Below are positions 1 to 12,093 of a stretch of 64,000 bases of DNA, piece by piece. Location: positions 2,294,001-2,358,000 of the forward strand of contig NC_052475.1 of NCBI RefSeq assembly GCF_009730915.1. Direction: 5' to 3'. Made by a program: the position numbers and the translations under genes. Positions within the stretch are counted from its first letter, which is position 1. Each line of letters begins with the position of its first letter. The notes beneath the pieces were generated by a model that was given only the letters and a program-made list of their open reading frames with translations, was not told the origin of the DNA and did not search any database. The stretch comes from Dioscorea cayenensis subsp. rotundata (lineage: Eukaryota > Streptophyta > Magnoliopsida > Dioscoreales > Dioscoreaceae).

Positions 1-420
1 TTCTTCTCTCTCTTTTACTTTTCATCTCTTCTCTTTTTTTACTACTCCCTTTTTATTTTTTTATTTTTTTTTTTACTCACTCTTTCATTTTTCATATTTT
101 TTTTTCTCTTTCTTTTCCACTCACCCTTCCATTTTTCCACATTTTTTTTAACAACAGCCTCATCTTCTAGCCAGTTTTCCTCATTTCTTTTGCCAACTAA
201 AATTTCAGTTGCTCTCGGATTTAAATGAACCCCTCGACATTTGATTCTTACGTACTAGTCTTCAAACTTTTAGAAGAGGCTATTAATACAAGACCAAGAT
301 CAGGCTTAACCAATGCTTCATTCTTTTTTTATTCTCTTGCAAAGGCATAGAAACAGAAATCCCCAGTTCATATCTTTGGACTCCATGGGGCCATACAACC
401 ATTATCACCGATTGAAAAAA
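1..420. other. pyrimidine-rich intergenic DNA
   Basis: The first 200 bases of the plus strand are almost pure C and T, with long T runs. The rest is ordinary AT-rich sequence. The short open frames here have no recognisable domain and lie in low-complexity DNA, so I see no gene. Confidence 0.6.
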
Positions 421-424
421 TGGT

Positions 425-900
425 TTCAGGCACAAACGTCGCGGGAGAGAGGAAAAGAAAGGAAACACGAACGAGAGAGGAAAGAAATACGTGCTAATGC
501 ATGCACGTACATGTGATTCCCTTTAAATGCATGAAATATATATATATATATTTTAAAGAAAAAAGGTTCAGGCTAAGACATATGCGTTCATGCATGAAAA
601 GAAATTATATATATTTTGAGAGAGAGAGAAAGCATGAACGAGAGAGAAGAGAGAATACTGCATGTGTTTTTTTCCTCTTTAAAAGCATGAACATAATTAT
701 ATATATATATATATATATTTATTTAGAGAGAGACAGTGAGAGAGAGAAAAGAAAAAAAAACAGGCTATCAATGCATGCACATGCATGGTTGCCTTTCTTT
801 AAATGCATGAAAAACATTAAAAAAAATTCATACTAACATGGGCACAGGCATCCGGTTCTCTTTACATGCAAAAATAATTTATTTTTTTAAAAAGAAACAA
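425..900. repeat. diverged tandem array, unit about 130 bp, rich in GCATGC/CATGCA
   Basis: Three to four degenerate copies follow one another. Each has an AG-rich block (gagagagag with aagcatgaacgagag or a variant), then a GCATGCA-containing block, then ctttaaatgcatgaaa or a variant, then an (AT)n tract. The TTTAAATGCATGAA-type segment recurs near 522, 677 and 798, and a more decayed copy is near 860. The open frames across it are repeat translations, not genes. The CATGCA cores equal the plant RY motif, but any regulatory role is speculation. Confidence 0.55.
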
Positions 901-1260
901 AGTTCACGATCACCTTCCAATCGTCTCCCTTTTTATCTCTGGGCCGTCTCTCACGTCCCTCTCCTTCCTCGTTTCTTTCCTCTATCTTTTTCTTCTCTTT
1001 TCTTTTTTTCCGCCTCCCCTTGTTCGCTCTCTTCTTCCTTTTTTCTTCTTCTTTTTTTTTTCTTTTCGTTTTTTCTTTTCTCTTCTCTTCCCCGAAAATC
1101 CTCAACAACCCGAACAATCTCCAACTGGGAGAGATTTTTTTCAAAAATTTGAATCCAAGATTTTTTATTCTTATCTTATTTTTTTCCCCTTTTTTTTAAT
1201 TAATTAATTTATTTATTTTTATTTCAAACCCTCTCTTTTTCCTTCTTTTTTTTCTATATA
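900..1260. repeat. long C/T-rich (polypyrimidine) tract
   Basis: From about 925 to 1255 the plus strand is dominated by C and T in mixed ttc/ctt patterns, interrupted by a short mixed stretch around 1100-1160. Open frames on both strands here translate to Ser/Phe/Leu-rich or Lys/Glu/Arg-rich low-complexity peptides and are not credible genes. Confidence 0.6.
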
Positions 1261-2535
1261 TATTTTTTAAATATAGTTTATTATTATTATTTTTTATTAT
1301 TTTAATAATAAAATTTTTATGGAATTAGGAATTAAAAATTCCATATAAACATTGACAAATAAAATAATTTTAAAATCATTTTAACAATATTAATAAAAAA
1401 AGGTCAAATGGAAAAACGCTCCCAATATCTCTCAATATATGTATACATATATTTCATAATAGCGAGACTCATGCATATATTAAACATAACTTTTAACTTA
1501 GATCTAATAAACATAACTTTGTTCCGTCCTAATGCACCTATGCCAACGCTCATCCCTATATCTCTACGATGGCAAACCTAGTTAAACTTAAAGATATAAT
1601 TAAATTCTAAATAAAAACGTATAACAAAAATTATCTTCCAATAAGTTCCCCACATGATCAAAGACGGTTCATTAGTCAATAGTCACCCTTTGAAATATGG
1701 GACCCTTGATGCATCCTTATAGGAAACATAGGACCCATTTCGGGGTTGGGTTGGGTCCACATGCCACGTTTGGGTGCAACCAACTTTAGCACATAGCTTA
1801 AACATCTTGATCAATTAATCACTTTCAATTTTGGTTGACTTGGAAACTATGTTTAAAGGTCTTAATTATTCTTTGCTTGTGTTTATAGGATGGCGCTTGG
1901 AAGGATGTAGGACCATGGGTTTCTTCTTGACATTTTTATTATTAGTATGGAATTATAAATTTTTGAACATCATCCAAGGGATTACCTTTTACTTTTACCT
2001 TTTTTTTTATTGGCAGGCAAATCACACGCTAAATCAAGTTTTGGGTGTGAATTGAGTAATAATTTAACTCGTGCTATAATATTTTTACAATACTTTCATC
2101 AGTTGATTAGTTCAAAAGAATTATTTGTAAACTTTAATAAAGAAAATTTACTTTAACATAAGAAAGCAATATATGATAAAAATTTCACATTGTTTTCAAC
2201 AAACGTGACAAGTGTTGTCAAAGACATACGCATGAACGAGAATTGAACGTCGTGTGTTTTCACTCAAGGACGAGATGTGCAAGTCGCAAGCCCGCACGAT
2301 CACATCCATGTTTGGAGAACTATTATCACTATTATGTCTAACGAGATTTGAACTCAAGAACTAATATATGATATTTATTATAAAAACTTGTGTATCATAT
2401 TTTTTTTATACATATGTTTTTTTTTTTTACAATGTGAATAAGTCACACCATGCACACTCTTTAAATCCTCAATTATATTTTGAAAAACTAAAATCAAACC
2501 TTTGATATTCAACATGATATTATTAATCATACTAT
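1261..2535. other. AT-rich intergenic DNA without a recognised gene
   Basis: No coding signal or domain was found. Around 2335-2362 the minus strand carries a gagttcaaatctc-like segment resembling a Pol III B box (see findings). That alone is too weak to call a SINE. Confidence 0.5.
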
Positions 2536-2753
2536 CACTTGCCTATGAAAACCCTGCTGTTATGTGAAGTTGATTCAACAATCACCTATAATACAATAAC
2601 CTTAATTAATTATACATATTAAAAATTAAAAAAATTAAATCCACTTGCCTATGAAACCCTGCTGTTATGTGAAGTTGATTCAACAATCGCGCCTATAATA
2701 CGATAACCTTAATTAATTATACATATTAAAAATTTAAATCCATTTTTGTCTAC
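2536..2753. repeat. direct tandem duplication, two copies of about 106 bp
   Basis: A unit beginning cacttgcctatgaaa and running through a gttatgtgaagttgattcaa segment to an AT-rich tail is present at 2536 and again at 2642. The copies differ by a few substitutions and small indels, so this is a simple and fairly recent local duplication. Confidence 0.85.
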
Positions 2754-2855
2754 ATATTTAGCTCTAATTTTTATTTATATATTTACACAATGTTCAATAC
2801 AGTGCTTATATTTTTGATATAAGAACACCTATATTGCATCTTAAATAATAGTTCA

Positions 2856-3042
2856 TGTTATAAACAAATATTTTTAATGGATGCCTACTGTAGCAATTCC
2901 ACTGTAGCAGCCGGAAAGAGAGAAATAAAAGAAGAAAGAAGAAGAAGAACTTAATTCTTCAGGGTTTTTGGGTTTTTGGTAAATACTCTGGCTCTCTATT
3001 CTTATTACTATCTTTACATTTATAACATATATATTCTTAACA
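2856..3042 (+). mobile_element. internally deleted solo LTR, same Copia family as 12438-14558
   Basis: The segment starts TGTTATAAAC and ends TTCTTAACA. It is flanked on both sides by GTTCA (2851-2855 and 3043-3047), a perfect 5-bp target-site duplication. Its two ends match the LTRs of the element at 12438-14558, including the gatgcctactgtagcaatt block and the ttcagggtttttgggttttt block. The middle of the LTR is missing between the cagccgg and aaagagagaaa segments. It therefore looks like LTR-LTR recombination to a solo LTR combined with an internal LTR deletion. Because it keeps the terminal CA, it shows the original family end. Confidence 0.88.
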
Positions 3043-3047
3043 GTTCA

Positions 3048-3900
3048 TTATTTATATGATTTTATTTGCTGAAGTTTTTTATTTGGACTCTATATATATA
3101 TATATATATATATGTAGATATATATAAGCTTCAATCATCTAAGCACGTCCATAGAATTGAAATCTACGAACATTGCTATTAACTGTTGGCTCATAATCCA
3201 ACGGTTCATCACTATTGGATAAATAGTATTACTGTGCTTTTGAATAGTAGCACAGTGAAAAGTGAGATGTACAGTACTTTGATTTGAAACGTTCAATCAA
3301 TTTGTGCATAGTAATTTAACAAATCTGGACCGTCCAATCCTCTTTCTAAACTAATCCATTGAACCTAACCCATAATTAGTACTAACTGTAGCACATTAAT
3401 CGTTAACGTCCGCAAATGATTTATTTCCTATATATATATATATATATTAAGAATTCACAATACATATTTTTTATAATTGAAACATCAAACATATATCAGA
3501 AGGGAGCTGAACCATCGATATTTTACATAGAAGTCAAATGCTTAAACTACTAAGTTATTACCACGATGACACCAATGTGATATTTAAATCAAGTAAAATA
3601 AATAAAAAATAGAAATAAAACTAAATTGTTTTAAATAAATCAAACAAAACAAGTAACAAGCAAAAATAAAACCATATTACTTTAAATAAATATAGATATA
3701 TATATATATATATAAATACAACCAAAATCGCCTTAAATAAAAAAGTATGCATTGAGAATCATAAGATTGAAAACATAATTTTGGAATGTGAATACATTGA
3801 AAGTAAATAAGGAATTGTTATAAGTAATTCAAGCCATGAGCAAACTTACATGACTAGCGAACATCATTTCTATATATGAATATATATACCTTTCATTTCA
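3048..3900. other. AT-rich intergenic DNA
   Basis: No gene was seen. There are (AT)n tracts near 3090, 3435 and 3700. Around 3215-3290 there are several short cagtg/gtagca direct and inverted repeats (gtactgtgct, gtagcacagtg) that could be a decayed MITE, but I could not define its ends. Confidence 0.45.
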
Positions 3901-4086
3901 GTCTATGTCTCAGACTATTAATTTAAATGGGTGTTTGTTGTTCACATCAATCCACGTCTTAGACTATTAATTTTAAATGGGGTGCTTGTTATTCATATCA
4001 GTCCATGTCTTAAACTATTAATTTTAAATAATATATTTGTCATCTACATTAATACACGTTTCAGACTACTAATTTTAAATAGGGTG
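3901..4086. repeat. minisatellite, four copies of a 49-51 bp unit
   Basis: The unit reads roughly tccatgtcttagactattaa, then ttttaaatggggtg, then a variable attcatatca-type tail. Copies start near 3902, 3951, 4002 and 4053, and the last is cut short. The copies are diverged, so the array is old. Confidence 0.8.
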
Positions 4087-5398
4087 TAAAAAAAACAAAC
4101 AAACAAACATATACAATGACAGGTAATAATAACCCCAAATGCAGCCATGGAAAAAAACCAATGGGCATGCATGTCCCACCGTGACACCACCGTCCATGAT
4201 GAGCGTACATATATCACATCCTCACAAACCCTGCCCAAATCCTCAAACAATGAATTGTCACAGATCCATTTTTGTCCCATCCCAAGCACAAACACAAATC
4301 CGTTTTGTCGCATCCCAAACACAAATCTATCTTGTTTCATCCTAAACAACAACATTTGACCTTGAGATGTAACTCCCCTTATTGAATACCATTGATAATA
4401 TAATTAAAATAAAAAATAAAAAATATCATATGAGTACACCGTTTTATTATTTAAAAAATAAAGGACTTTCTATGTGTGAAAATAACTACATAAGTTTTTT
4501 TTTTGGGTGGAAGAAGAATGCCCTGATAGAGAGAAGGAAATAATTAATATTATATAAAAATGGGATATAGTATATAAAACCAAAGAGTGAAATGTTAATG
4601 GGTTTTGACTCCCATGCAAAACAAACGAGTTATATGAATACACGGACGTGGACCTCTCGAAGAGTGGAATGGTCAACGTTTCATGTGTTTTCTTCTGGTT
4701 GGACTGTATTAATAACACACTGGCACCATCCATCTTCTTGTTGTAAAACATGCATGCATCTCTTCTTCATTCCCATTTATCTCCTTGTCAAGCTCTTTCT
4801 TCTTTCATGGTGGTCGTCCTTCATTATAACTACACATTTCTCTTTCTTATTAGTTCTCTATGTATATATCACCTTCCTATACAGAACTACTCATTAATTG
4901 GTTTCTTTATCATTATTAAAATATATATGTTCATAATGGAAGACCCAAAAAGGAAAAACTCATATTGCATGGACTTACTATTTGGTGCAACTCCTGTTCA
5001 ATTTTGAAGATTATATATTTAGTTTTACATTTGTAATAAGATTAGCAAATTATAAGTCAATATGGTGTGAAACATGAGACTAGAAATCTAGCTGTGATAT
5101 CAAGTGTTGAAAGTGAAGAAAAGATTTTAAGACATCTGCTCTAAAGTCACAGCTTTTGTTTTGATTTCATGATCAAGACTTTGATTTATATGATACGTAT
5201 AGATAAAACTTTCAAAGATGATAATTTGTTTCTTTTGGAAAGTGTTGTATATCATGATTCATGATCACATGAAACAGAAGATCTACAGCTAAATTTACAG
5301 ATTGAATTCCTTTATGTGTAATGATGGTGTGATTTACAAAACCAAACAAATTACACAAAAAAACAAAAAGAAAGATAATAAAAATAAAAGAATGTTAA
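4087..5398. other. intergenic DNA downstream of the phospholipase A1 gene
   Basis: Open frames here are 60-100 codons, overlap on both strands and show no family resemblance. The interval includes the likely 3' untranslated region and terminator of the minus-strand phospholipase gene, roughly 5250-5398. No other feature could be supported. Confidence 0.5.
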
Positions 5399-6727
5399 TT
5401 ATATTCCTAAAGATTGCACTAAAGAACCAACATATGTTGCAGCTTGATGCCAAGGCCATACATGATTAATTACAAACTCTTGAGAAGAGAAGATCTCCAT
5501 CAACTTGCGGAAAAGATTGAATGTTTCTCCATCTTCGTTCATTTGCTCCATATTCGGGCACTTCAACAAACCAATGTAAGCATCCAGATCATGAACACAG
5601 GTAGGGTTTTTCATCTTGAAGAAATCAAGAGCAAGCTCAACTCCAACATGTGCATAACATGAGCAACTCCATGGAAGCTCAAACTTTCCCCCAAGAACTC
5701 TTGAATTTTCATTGAGGAAAACTCCGGGGAGCTTCGTCACTGGATCGTTTACATTCACCACTCTCAAAACTTTAACTCCGAGCTCTTCGCACCTCTTCTT
5801 GAATTCAGAATTGCCGACTCTCGGCCCCCCAAAAGAGTACACTGTGATTTGTATTTCATTAGTGCCATCTCTATTTAGCCCAAGTTCAGCAAGATCATAG
5901 CCGAGCAAAGTTGCTAAAGAACTCCCCAAGCTATGTCCGGCTAAAGTTATACTCATTTCTTCGCCTTTATACTTGTTAATCATTCTTGAAATCTCCGACA
6001 ATAATTGTTGTCTGCAACTCCCTTGGCTGAACTTACATGTGCTATCATCAGAAGTATAAAGATTGAGAAAACCAGACTCAACCTTAACTTCCACCCGGGC
6101 ATCAGTAGGGTCTAACCTCGCCGGAGTGAGTGAGCTCATGAAATTGGCAATCCACTCAGACTGAGTCACCGTTCCCCGGAAAGAAACAAGTATATCTCTT
6201 CTCCCCAGTCTCTTTGTTTCCTCATCATTAGAAACCGCGACATAACCAATCCACCGGCCACAGCATGCTGTGCTTTGCATAGGAATGCTGATGTCCGGGG
6301 TGGCGTAAATATATTTCACAACATCATAGCCAGGTTTCTCCATCCCAACCTCGGCAAACATGTTTTTTCTCCCATACTTGCAATTCAAGTATCGTTTCGA
6401 GCTCGGTTCAAGATTGAAAGCCTTGTAACAAGCGCTAACGAACTCACCGTACCTCACTATCTCATCTCTGAGTAAAGGATTCAATGGCTCCATTAGATCT
6501 TCCCAATCATCAGCTCCTTGAATCTCCTTCCAAACACTCGCAAGCACCGGTTTGATCCCCGGCTTCTTTGTTTCTCTCAGTGACGTCACAGCCACCGGAG
6601 CCACAGTTTTAGTCATTGGTTGTGACACTAAGACATTAGTAACCTTTGTCGAAATTCTTCGAATACTACTACTTCTCTCCTTCTCAGACAAGTTTAGTTT
6701 TGATGTGCATAGAGAAGAAGCAGCCAT
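5399..6727 (-). CDS. plastid-type phospholipase A1 (lipase class 3), EG1/DAD1-like
   Basis: This is a single-exon gene of 442 codons. The first ~55 residues are rich in Ser/Thr/Lys/Arg with few acidic residues, as expected for a plastid or mitochondrial transit peptide. The mature part opens with [22 protein letters not shown], the conserved PLA1-I entry. An oxyanion strand ILVSFRGT lies near residues 179-186. The nucleophile elbow GHSLG has Ser266, with probable catalytic Asp328 (VNVNDPV) and His379 (CVHDLDAY). These are hallmarks of the plant family that cleaves the sn-1 acyl chain of plastid phospho- or galactolipids and, in DAD1 and EXTRA GLUME 1, feeds jasmonate synthesis. Length and intronless structure fit the family. 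The start is the first ATG after a TATA box about 145 bp upstream. The exact subfamily and substrate cannot be fixed from sequence alone; the wording looks closest to the EG1 branch. Confidence 0.93.
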   Translation of the reverse strand: MAASSLCTSKLNLSEKERSSSIRRISTKVTNVLVSQPMTKTVAPVAVTSLRETKKPGIKPVLASVWKEIQGADDWEDLMEPLNPLLRDEIVRYGEFVSACYKAFNLEPSSKRYLNCKYGRKNMFAEVGMEKPGYDVVKYIYATPDISIPMQSTACCGRWIGYVAVSNDEETKRLGRRDILVSFRGTVTQSEWIANFMSSLTPARLDPTDARVEVKVESGFLNLYTSDDSTCKFSQGSCRQQLLSEISRMINKYKGEEMSITLAGHSLGSSLATLLGYDLAELGLNRDGTNEIQITVYSFGGPRVGNSEFKKRCEELGVKVLRVVNVNDPVTKLPGVFLNENSRVLGGKFELPWSCSCYAHVGVELALDFFKMKNPTCVHDLDAYIGLLKCPNMEQMNEDGETFNLFRKLMEIFSSQEFVINHVWPWHQAATYVGSLVQSLGI

Positions 6728-6872
6728 GTGTGTCTGTCTATGGTGGAAATTAAGATTAAATTGCTTGATCCTTGAAGAGGAACAAAGCAGAAGAAGAGGG
6801 AGCTAGGAGGAGAAGAAGAAGAAGAGCAAGTGAGAAGCTTGAAAATCCAAGGAGTGAATGAGAGGAGTTGGG

Positions 6873-6880
6873 TATATATA
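6873..6880 (-). promoter_or_regulatory. TATA box of the phospholipase A1 gene
   Basis: A TATATATA run lies about 146 bp upstream of the minus-strand ATG, in GC-balanced sequence between a purine-rich putative leader (6780-6830) and the upstream region. It would give a leader of about 110 bases. It is assigned by position only. Confidence 0.5.
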
Positions 6881-6929
6881 GACCACACGGTTTCCTTTAG
6901 TTTGGAGAGAAGCATGTTTGGCGAGGTGG

Positions 6930-7882
6930 TTTGACTGCTCTAAACATATGTTATTTAGTGGTCGGTTGGGGCCCCAAAGAGGGTATTTTTATTAGACCTT
7001 TTGTGCTTTTGCGGCTCAACTTTAGAGAGAGAAATATATAGTATAAATTTATGTTATTTAAATATATAAAATTATAAATATGAATTTAGAGATAGAAAGA
7101 GAAAGAATGGGGATGTGATTATTTTCAATAGTTTCATGGTTGAAGTATACGGTTCCGATGAAAAGGTTGACTATTGACAAATAATGAACAACGAGTATAA
7201 AAAGTTGAAGGGGTTTGAAAATATTTTATTAGTTTTTTATTTGGGGATGAAGAGGGACTTTTAATTATTTAATTTTATTTATTTATTTATTTATTTAAAT
7301 TGGGAAATGGCAGGTATGACTATGGAACTTCAACGCGGAGAGATGGGAGGATCTTGGCCGTTGATTTTGTGTGGGCGATGTGATGGGTTTAGTGTGGACC
7401 GTGGATGTGGATAACGTGATTTTGTTTTTTTAACTACTCGTGCTCCTTTCAGTCCGACCGGTTTGTTTTTTTTTTCTTTCTCTGAGCCGTGAGTTTCATG
7501 TTCATTCACCCACTCATTATTTTTTTTTACTTTATATATATATATATATATAGTGAAAAATCATAAATCATCAGTGTAACATGTTTGATAATTTTTATAA
7601 TTAGCTTAAGATATATGGTTAATAAATTTACTTATTTTTTTTACTATGGTGATGGTAATTTTTAAAAAAATCCAATTAAGTGCAATTTAGGGGTTTTAAA
7701 AGAAAATTTACAAAGAAGAACCTTGTGATTTGAAAAAAAACCATATGTTTTTATTTTTTACAATTGTAGGATATGTGTTTTATTTAATTAACTAAAAAAT
7801 ATTAATGGTGTTAATCTTGCCTATGTGGTAAGGGGAAATTTTGCCAATTTATTTAAAATTCAATTTGGTATAAAAAAAAAAA
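6930..7882. other. upstream region of the phospholipase gene and AT-rich DNA
   Basis: No coding region is visible. The interval contains a few moderately GC-rich segments around 7310-7500 that may be promoter-distal sequence of the minus-strand gene, followed by AT-rich DNA with (AT)n near 7535-7552. Confidence 0.45.
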
Positions 7883-8010
7883 ATCTCTTTGGTTGCAAAA
7901 AAAACATATCTTAATTTGGTTGCCAAAAAAAAAAAAATCTCTTTGGTTGCAAAAAAAAACATATCTTAATTTGGTTGCCAAAAAAAAAAAAATCTCTTTG
8001 GTTGCATATC
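7883..8010. repeat. short tandem array, 54-55 bp unit, two and a half copies
   Basis: The unit runs atctctttggttgcaaaaaa, then aacatatcttaatttggttgcc, then a run of A. It starts at 7883, 7937 and 7992 with almost no divergence except in the length of the A runs. The overlapping 63-codon open frame (Lys/Leu-rich and repetitive) is a translation of the repeat. Confidence 0.85.
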
Positions 8011-10570
8011 TAATCAACAACTTAATGATCGGAAGAATAAATCCAAAGTATATTAAATGGGGTTTTAGGTGGTGTTTTAAGTGAATTGGTGGACTTTCCT
8101 GTATGAATTAACACTTTAACAGTTTTTTTTACTGAATAAATTATAGGAAAAATGAATTATAACTTCTTGAAAGTTAAAAACATCTTACACATACCATCTG
8201 ATATTTGAATTTACCAGACAGTCTCTCTTTTTTTTTACAGTTTAATTTTCAATTAACGCAACTTACTCCATCAGTTTATTCTATCTTACAACATGTATTT
8301 TTGACTTAAAATATATAGTCTCTTATTAACATTACGTGTTTTTGTTTAACCATATAAGTTTTCACTTAATATATAATATTACATTTATGTTTAGAATTTG
8401 ACCTTTTCGCTTAAAATTATGGGTTTCCGCTTAAATTTTAATGTTTCCGCTTAAAAACTGAGAGCCAACTTTGTTAACAACAACCACCTTTATGGTAGAA
8501 TGTTTAAAAAATAACCTATCAGAAAAAGAAATGACCATTTGGGAATATTCAAAGTCACGGGTTTTTTTTATGAGTACCTTAACTTTAGAGAGAGACTAAT
8601 TGTTCATTATCAGTAAAATATATATCCTTAAATGAAAAATAAAAACGCTAGTGTTTTTTTTTTTTTTGCAATTTTATGAAATGATAAGTTTTTTTAATTA
8701 ATTATTCTTTTATATGTCTATATACATGTATAATTTAGACATGATTTGCTAATGATTTAGTTTTTATTTTAATTATATTAAATTGATTGAGTAATATGTC
8801 ATTTAAATGGATAGTTTTAACCAATTTTCCAATAGAAAGATGGCAGCTCCCTTCCAAGGTGAAGTGATAATCCCATTGGCACAGTTCTGTGGTAATTACT
8901 AAGATGTGCATCATTTCTAACCGTTTAATCATCTCAATTTAGTAATTTTTAAAGTAAATGATAGCAACATTTTCACCTAATGATTAATTTATCTCTATAT
9001 TAAATACAAAAATTTATGAAACCACGACTGTGGATGAGCCATGTTTCAATTCTGTGTCTATGGGATGGGATTCCGTATTTTGAGAAATCAACCCTCTCAA
9101 ACGCTTGAGATGAATGGCATGCATGCCCATTTCATTAAAATTAAATTAATAATAATAATAATAATAGATTTATGGTAATATATATTATTTATCCATTTTT
9201 TTCTTAAAACAATTATCAGGCATCCTAAGCTTATGTTGTATTTGCCTATTAAAGTAAACTAGTCACAAAGATGTTAATAGAGTGGGGGTTCACTAGAATG
9301 TATTTCGTGGTCCCGACCCCGTTCTTGAGCTTGGTTACCGAAAAAAATTTCTCCTGTCCTAAGATTCCCCATCCCCGACTTTATTCATCATATATTTAAT
9401 CTCTATTATAATATAATTAAAATAAATATATTATTTTTAATAATATATATTTTATATGGAGTATAATAATTTTTAACTTTCAAAAATAGATAAATAAAGA
9501 TTTCATAGAATTCACTATCTAGCCCCATAACTTATTAGCACAATCCCTAACTCAAATTTTATTTTCATCAACAAATCTCTGATTTAAAAATTAAAATAAA
9601 TTATTTAAAAAATTAAAAAAATAAAATATACATAATATAAATCTATATCTATAAAATAATGTTATTACATATAATATATATAAATATATAATATTAAAAT
9701 TATATATTTTGGAGATAGGTATAGCAGGGAGAGGATTTCCTTTTTCGTCCCTTCCACGATCGAGATTCTCCGACTCCATTCCCCAAATTTTAGCCCCTAG
9801 CCAACCTCCTCACGACAGAGACATCTAATTTCTTTAAGGCAAAAATATATAGTTCAAGATAAATTGACAACCTTAATTAATTAGAATTGAATTTTTTTTC
9901 TAAAATATATAGAAGGATTGTTTACTTTTGATGAATTTTTTGCTAATATATAATTATATAAATAAGAGAATATTTTTGTAAATACAATCCATTAAAGAAT
10001 CATTTCTATGCAACAACTAAGGTTTGCTGGTAAAATAATACATAAAATATATACTATAACAAATAGAGGGGCGGTATGTTTTGGTAAATAAATTATCTAC
10101 AAACGCCCCCTACTCAACAGTTGAATATGAATTTAATGGTTAACATTATTTATTTTGTAAACAGTGTTATGAACACTATTATGTGGGATGATCAATACTA
10201 TTGTAAAACACAATTATGTGGGTTGATCAATACTTTTGTAAATAGTAGTATAATAAAAAAATTAGAATAAATAGTATTTTTATTTGAATCATCCGATTTT
10301 CATTGCAGTCATAATAAAATAAATCCCATCTATTCACTTTTATTTATACACTCTTTCTATTTAGATTGGTCATCAATAGACTCACATTGAAAGCCTACAA
10401 ATTACGAATGGCCTAACAAATATGAATGCAAGATTATATTTTTAAATTAAAATTTTGGGAAACAAGATTGAATCGTAAAAAAATGAGCAATGGTAAATTT
10501 TTCGTCCAAATATCTCTCTCCAGTCACTTTCATCTGTTTTATATAAATTATAAATATGAATACAGATATA
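8011..10570. other. AT-rich intergenic DNA
   Basis: No gene was recognised. Three to four TTCCGCTTAAA-like motifs recur at 8405-8455. A (taa)n tract lies near 9147-9165. A doubled tatgtggg(a/t)tgatcaatact segment is at 10180-10235. The GC content rises slightly near 9300-9370 and 9720-9800, but no intact frame is associated with it. Confidence 0.45.
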
Positions 10571-10575
10571 TATTT

Positions 10576-12088
10576 TGTTAAGTCTGATGACGTGGATTGG
10601 TATTATATGACAAGCCAAAATCGTGACATGGCAAGAGGATGATGACATGGCATGTGGTGACTCATCAAAAGAAAAGATGACTAGGATGATGATGTGGCAA
10701 AGGATGTTGTCATGACATTTAGTGAAGATCACGGTAGAGATTTAATGAAGATCAAGGTAGAGATTTGATTAAGATCTAGATTGAAGATTTTATTTAATAG
10801 ATATTTCTCTCAATACAATCATGTGATGATAAACTATTTTTGGAAAGTGCATCAAGACTATAGGATCTTTTCTAGAAATGCAAGTTTTATTTTAGATGTA
10901 ATTATCTATCCTTGGTAAGATCCGGGATGATAATTCATATCTTTGATAGAGCTCTTTTTTAGAAAAATCTATTTGAAGAGAGAAGAATATTCTATTATTG
11001 GCAAGAGTTCAAGATCATGAAGATTATGTGAAGTTATTAGAAGACACAAGTTAAACTTGGTATGAAAGCTATTTGAAGACACAAAGATTTAGTTTGGTGT
11101 GAAGCTATTTGAAGACACAAACTAAATAAGGTAAAGACATACCAAGGAGATCATCAAGACCATATTTAGCATTACTATATTGAAGGAAGATCCAAGAGCT
11201 ATCTATGGGCGGAACTATTCATGGTGACTAGTCATATGAGGAGATTGATTGAAGATTGCATAAGATATGATTAGAGATTTGGAGATCCAAGCATGGATGA
11301 TTAAAGATCATGCTTAAAGATATTGAAGGCTAAACTTGGATGAAGACAAGATCAAGTTTAGTAACAATATTTCCATAAGTCAAACGAAGATCATTTGGAA
11401 GACCAAACTTGGGCCAAGTTTGGAAAGGAAGATCGGGAGATCTTCGGTGGCTATCTTCGGTAGGATGGTCACGTGTGCCTTGGTGGGCACGTCCCTCGGG
11501 AGAGGGAGACCTTCTGAAGTGACTAGAGGAAGGAAGCAGCTGCAGGCAGGAGGAGCTCGGGTCGAGTCAACTGCTACGAGGCGGACTGAAGGAACCGGGA
11601 GATTGAAGGTCGCAAATTCGGGTACATCTGGCTAGAACTCAGTCATGTTCAGTAAGGTGGGTCATGTTGCAACTAGGTGTTGCAACATCTAACTTTGGAA
11701 GGTGTCCAAGTTAAGAAGCCGCGGAGAATTCTAAAAGAGGTAACTTTGTAGACGTCGGTGCGTCTATATAAGAGATCCTGCTCGAAGATTTAGGATTGAG
11801 CCAAACAGTGAGAGACTCTTCGGTGAGAGTTGAGTGTGTGACCGTCGGGCAATCTTGAGAGGATATTCTTTGTATTGAGTGAGCAAGTGAGTGTTGTACT
11901 CCTTGTTCTTATACCTCTTTTAGTGGATTGTTTCTCCGGGCCTGGCCCCCAGATGTAGGCAAGGTTGTGCTGAACTGGGTTACCAATTTGCTTGTCTCCT
12001 TTATCTTGCTTTTATTGTGTGTGAGTGTTTATGCTTTGAGTGAGTTTTTGAGTGAACTTAACACTTCACACCCCCACCGGAACCATCA
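10576..12088 (+). mobile_element. solo LTR of a Copia-type retrotransposon (about 1.5 kb)
   Basis: The segment begins TGTTAAGTC and ends CCATCA. It is flanked by TATTT on both sides (10571-10575 and 12089-12093), consistent with a 5-bp target-site duplication. The right part carries wording I associate with long Copia LTRs: a ggcctggcccccagatgtag block with gccaactggg-like continuation (11935-11985), then a cacttcacacccccacc run just before the terminus. A TATA-like tctatataagag at 11763-11774 would be the LTR promoter, with U5 downstream. Direct repetition of tgaagacacaa and gaagatcaag-type motifs fills U3. No internal coding region follows, so it is a solo LTR. The 99-codon open frame at 11336-11635 lies inside U3 and is probably not a gene. 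Confidence 0.78.
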
Positions 12089-12093
12089 TATTT

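Noticed and set aside
501-836. 111-codon plus-strand frame
   Set aside because: It runs through (AT)n, AG-rich and GCATGCA repeat units. The peptide (YIYIYIYI, Arg/Glu runs) is a repeat translation.
887-1152. Overlapping frames on both strands (Lys/Glu/Arg-rich and Ser/Phe-rich)
   Set aside because: Polypyrimidine tract; low-complexity translations without domain.
11336-11635. 99-codon frame with an unusually balanced composition
   Set aside because: It lies within U3 of the solo LTR bounded by TATTT duplications. No domain, and long LTRs often hold chance frames.
10576-12063. Alternative right end of the solo LTR at ACTTAACA
   Set aside because: It mirrors the TGTTAAGT start, but the following five bases (CTTCA) do not match the left flank. 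The end at 12088 gives a perfect TATTT duplication.
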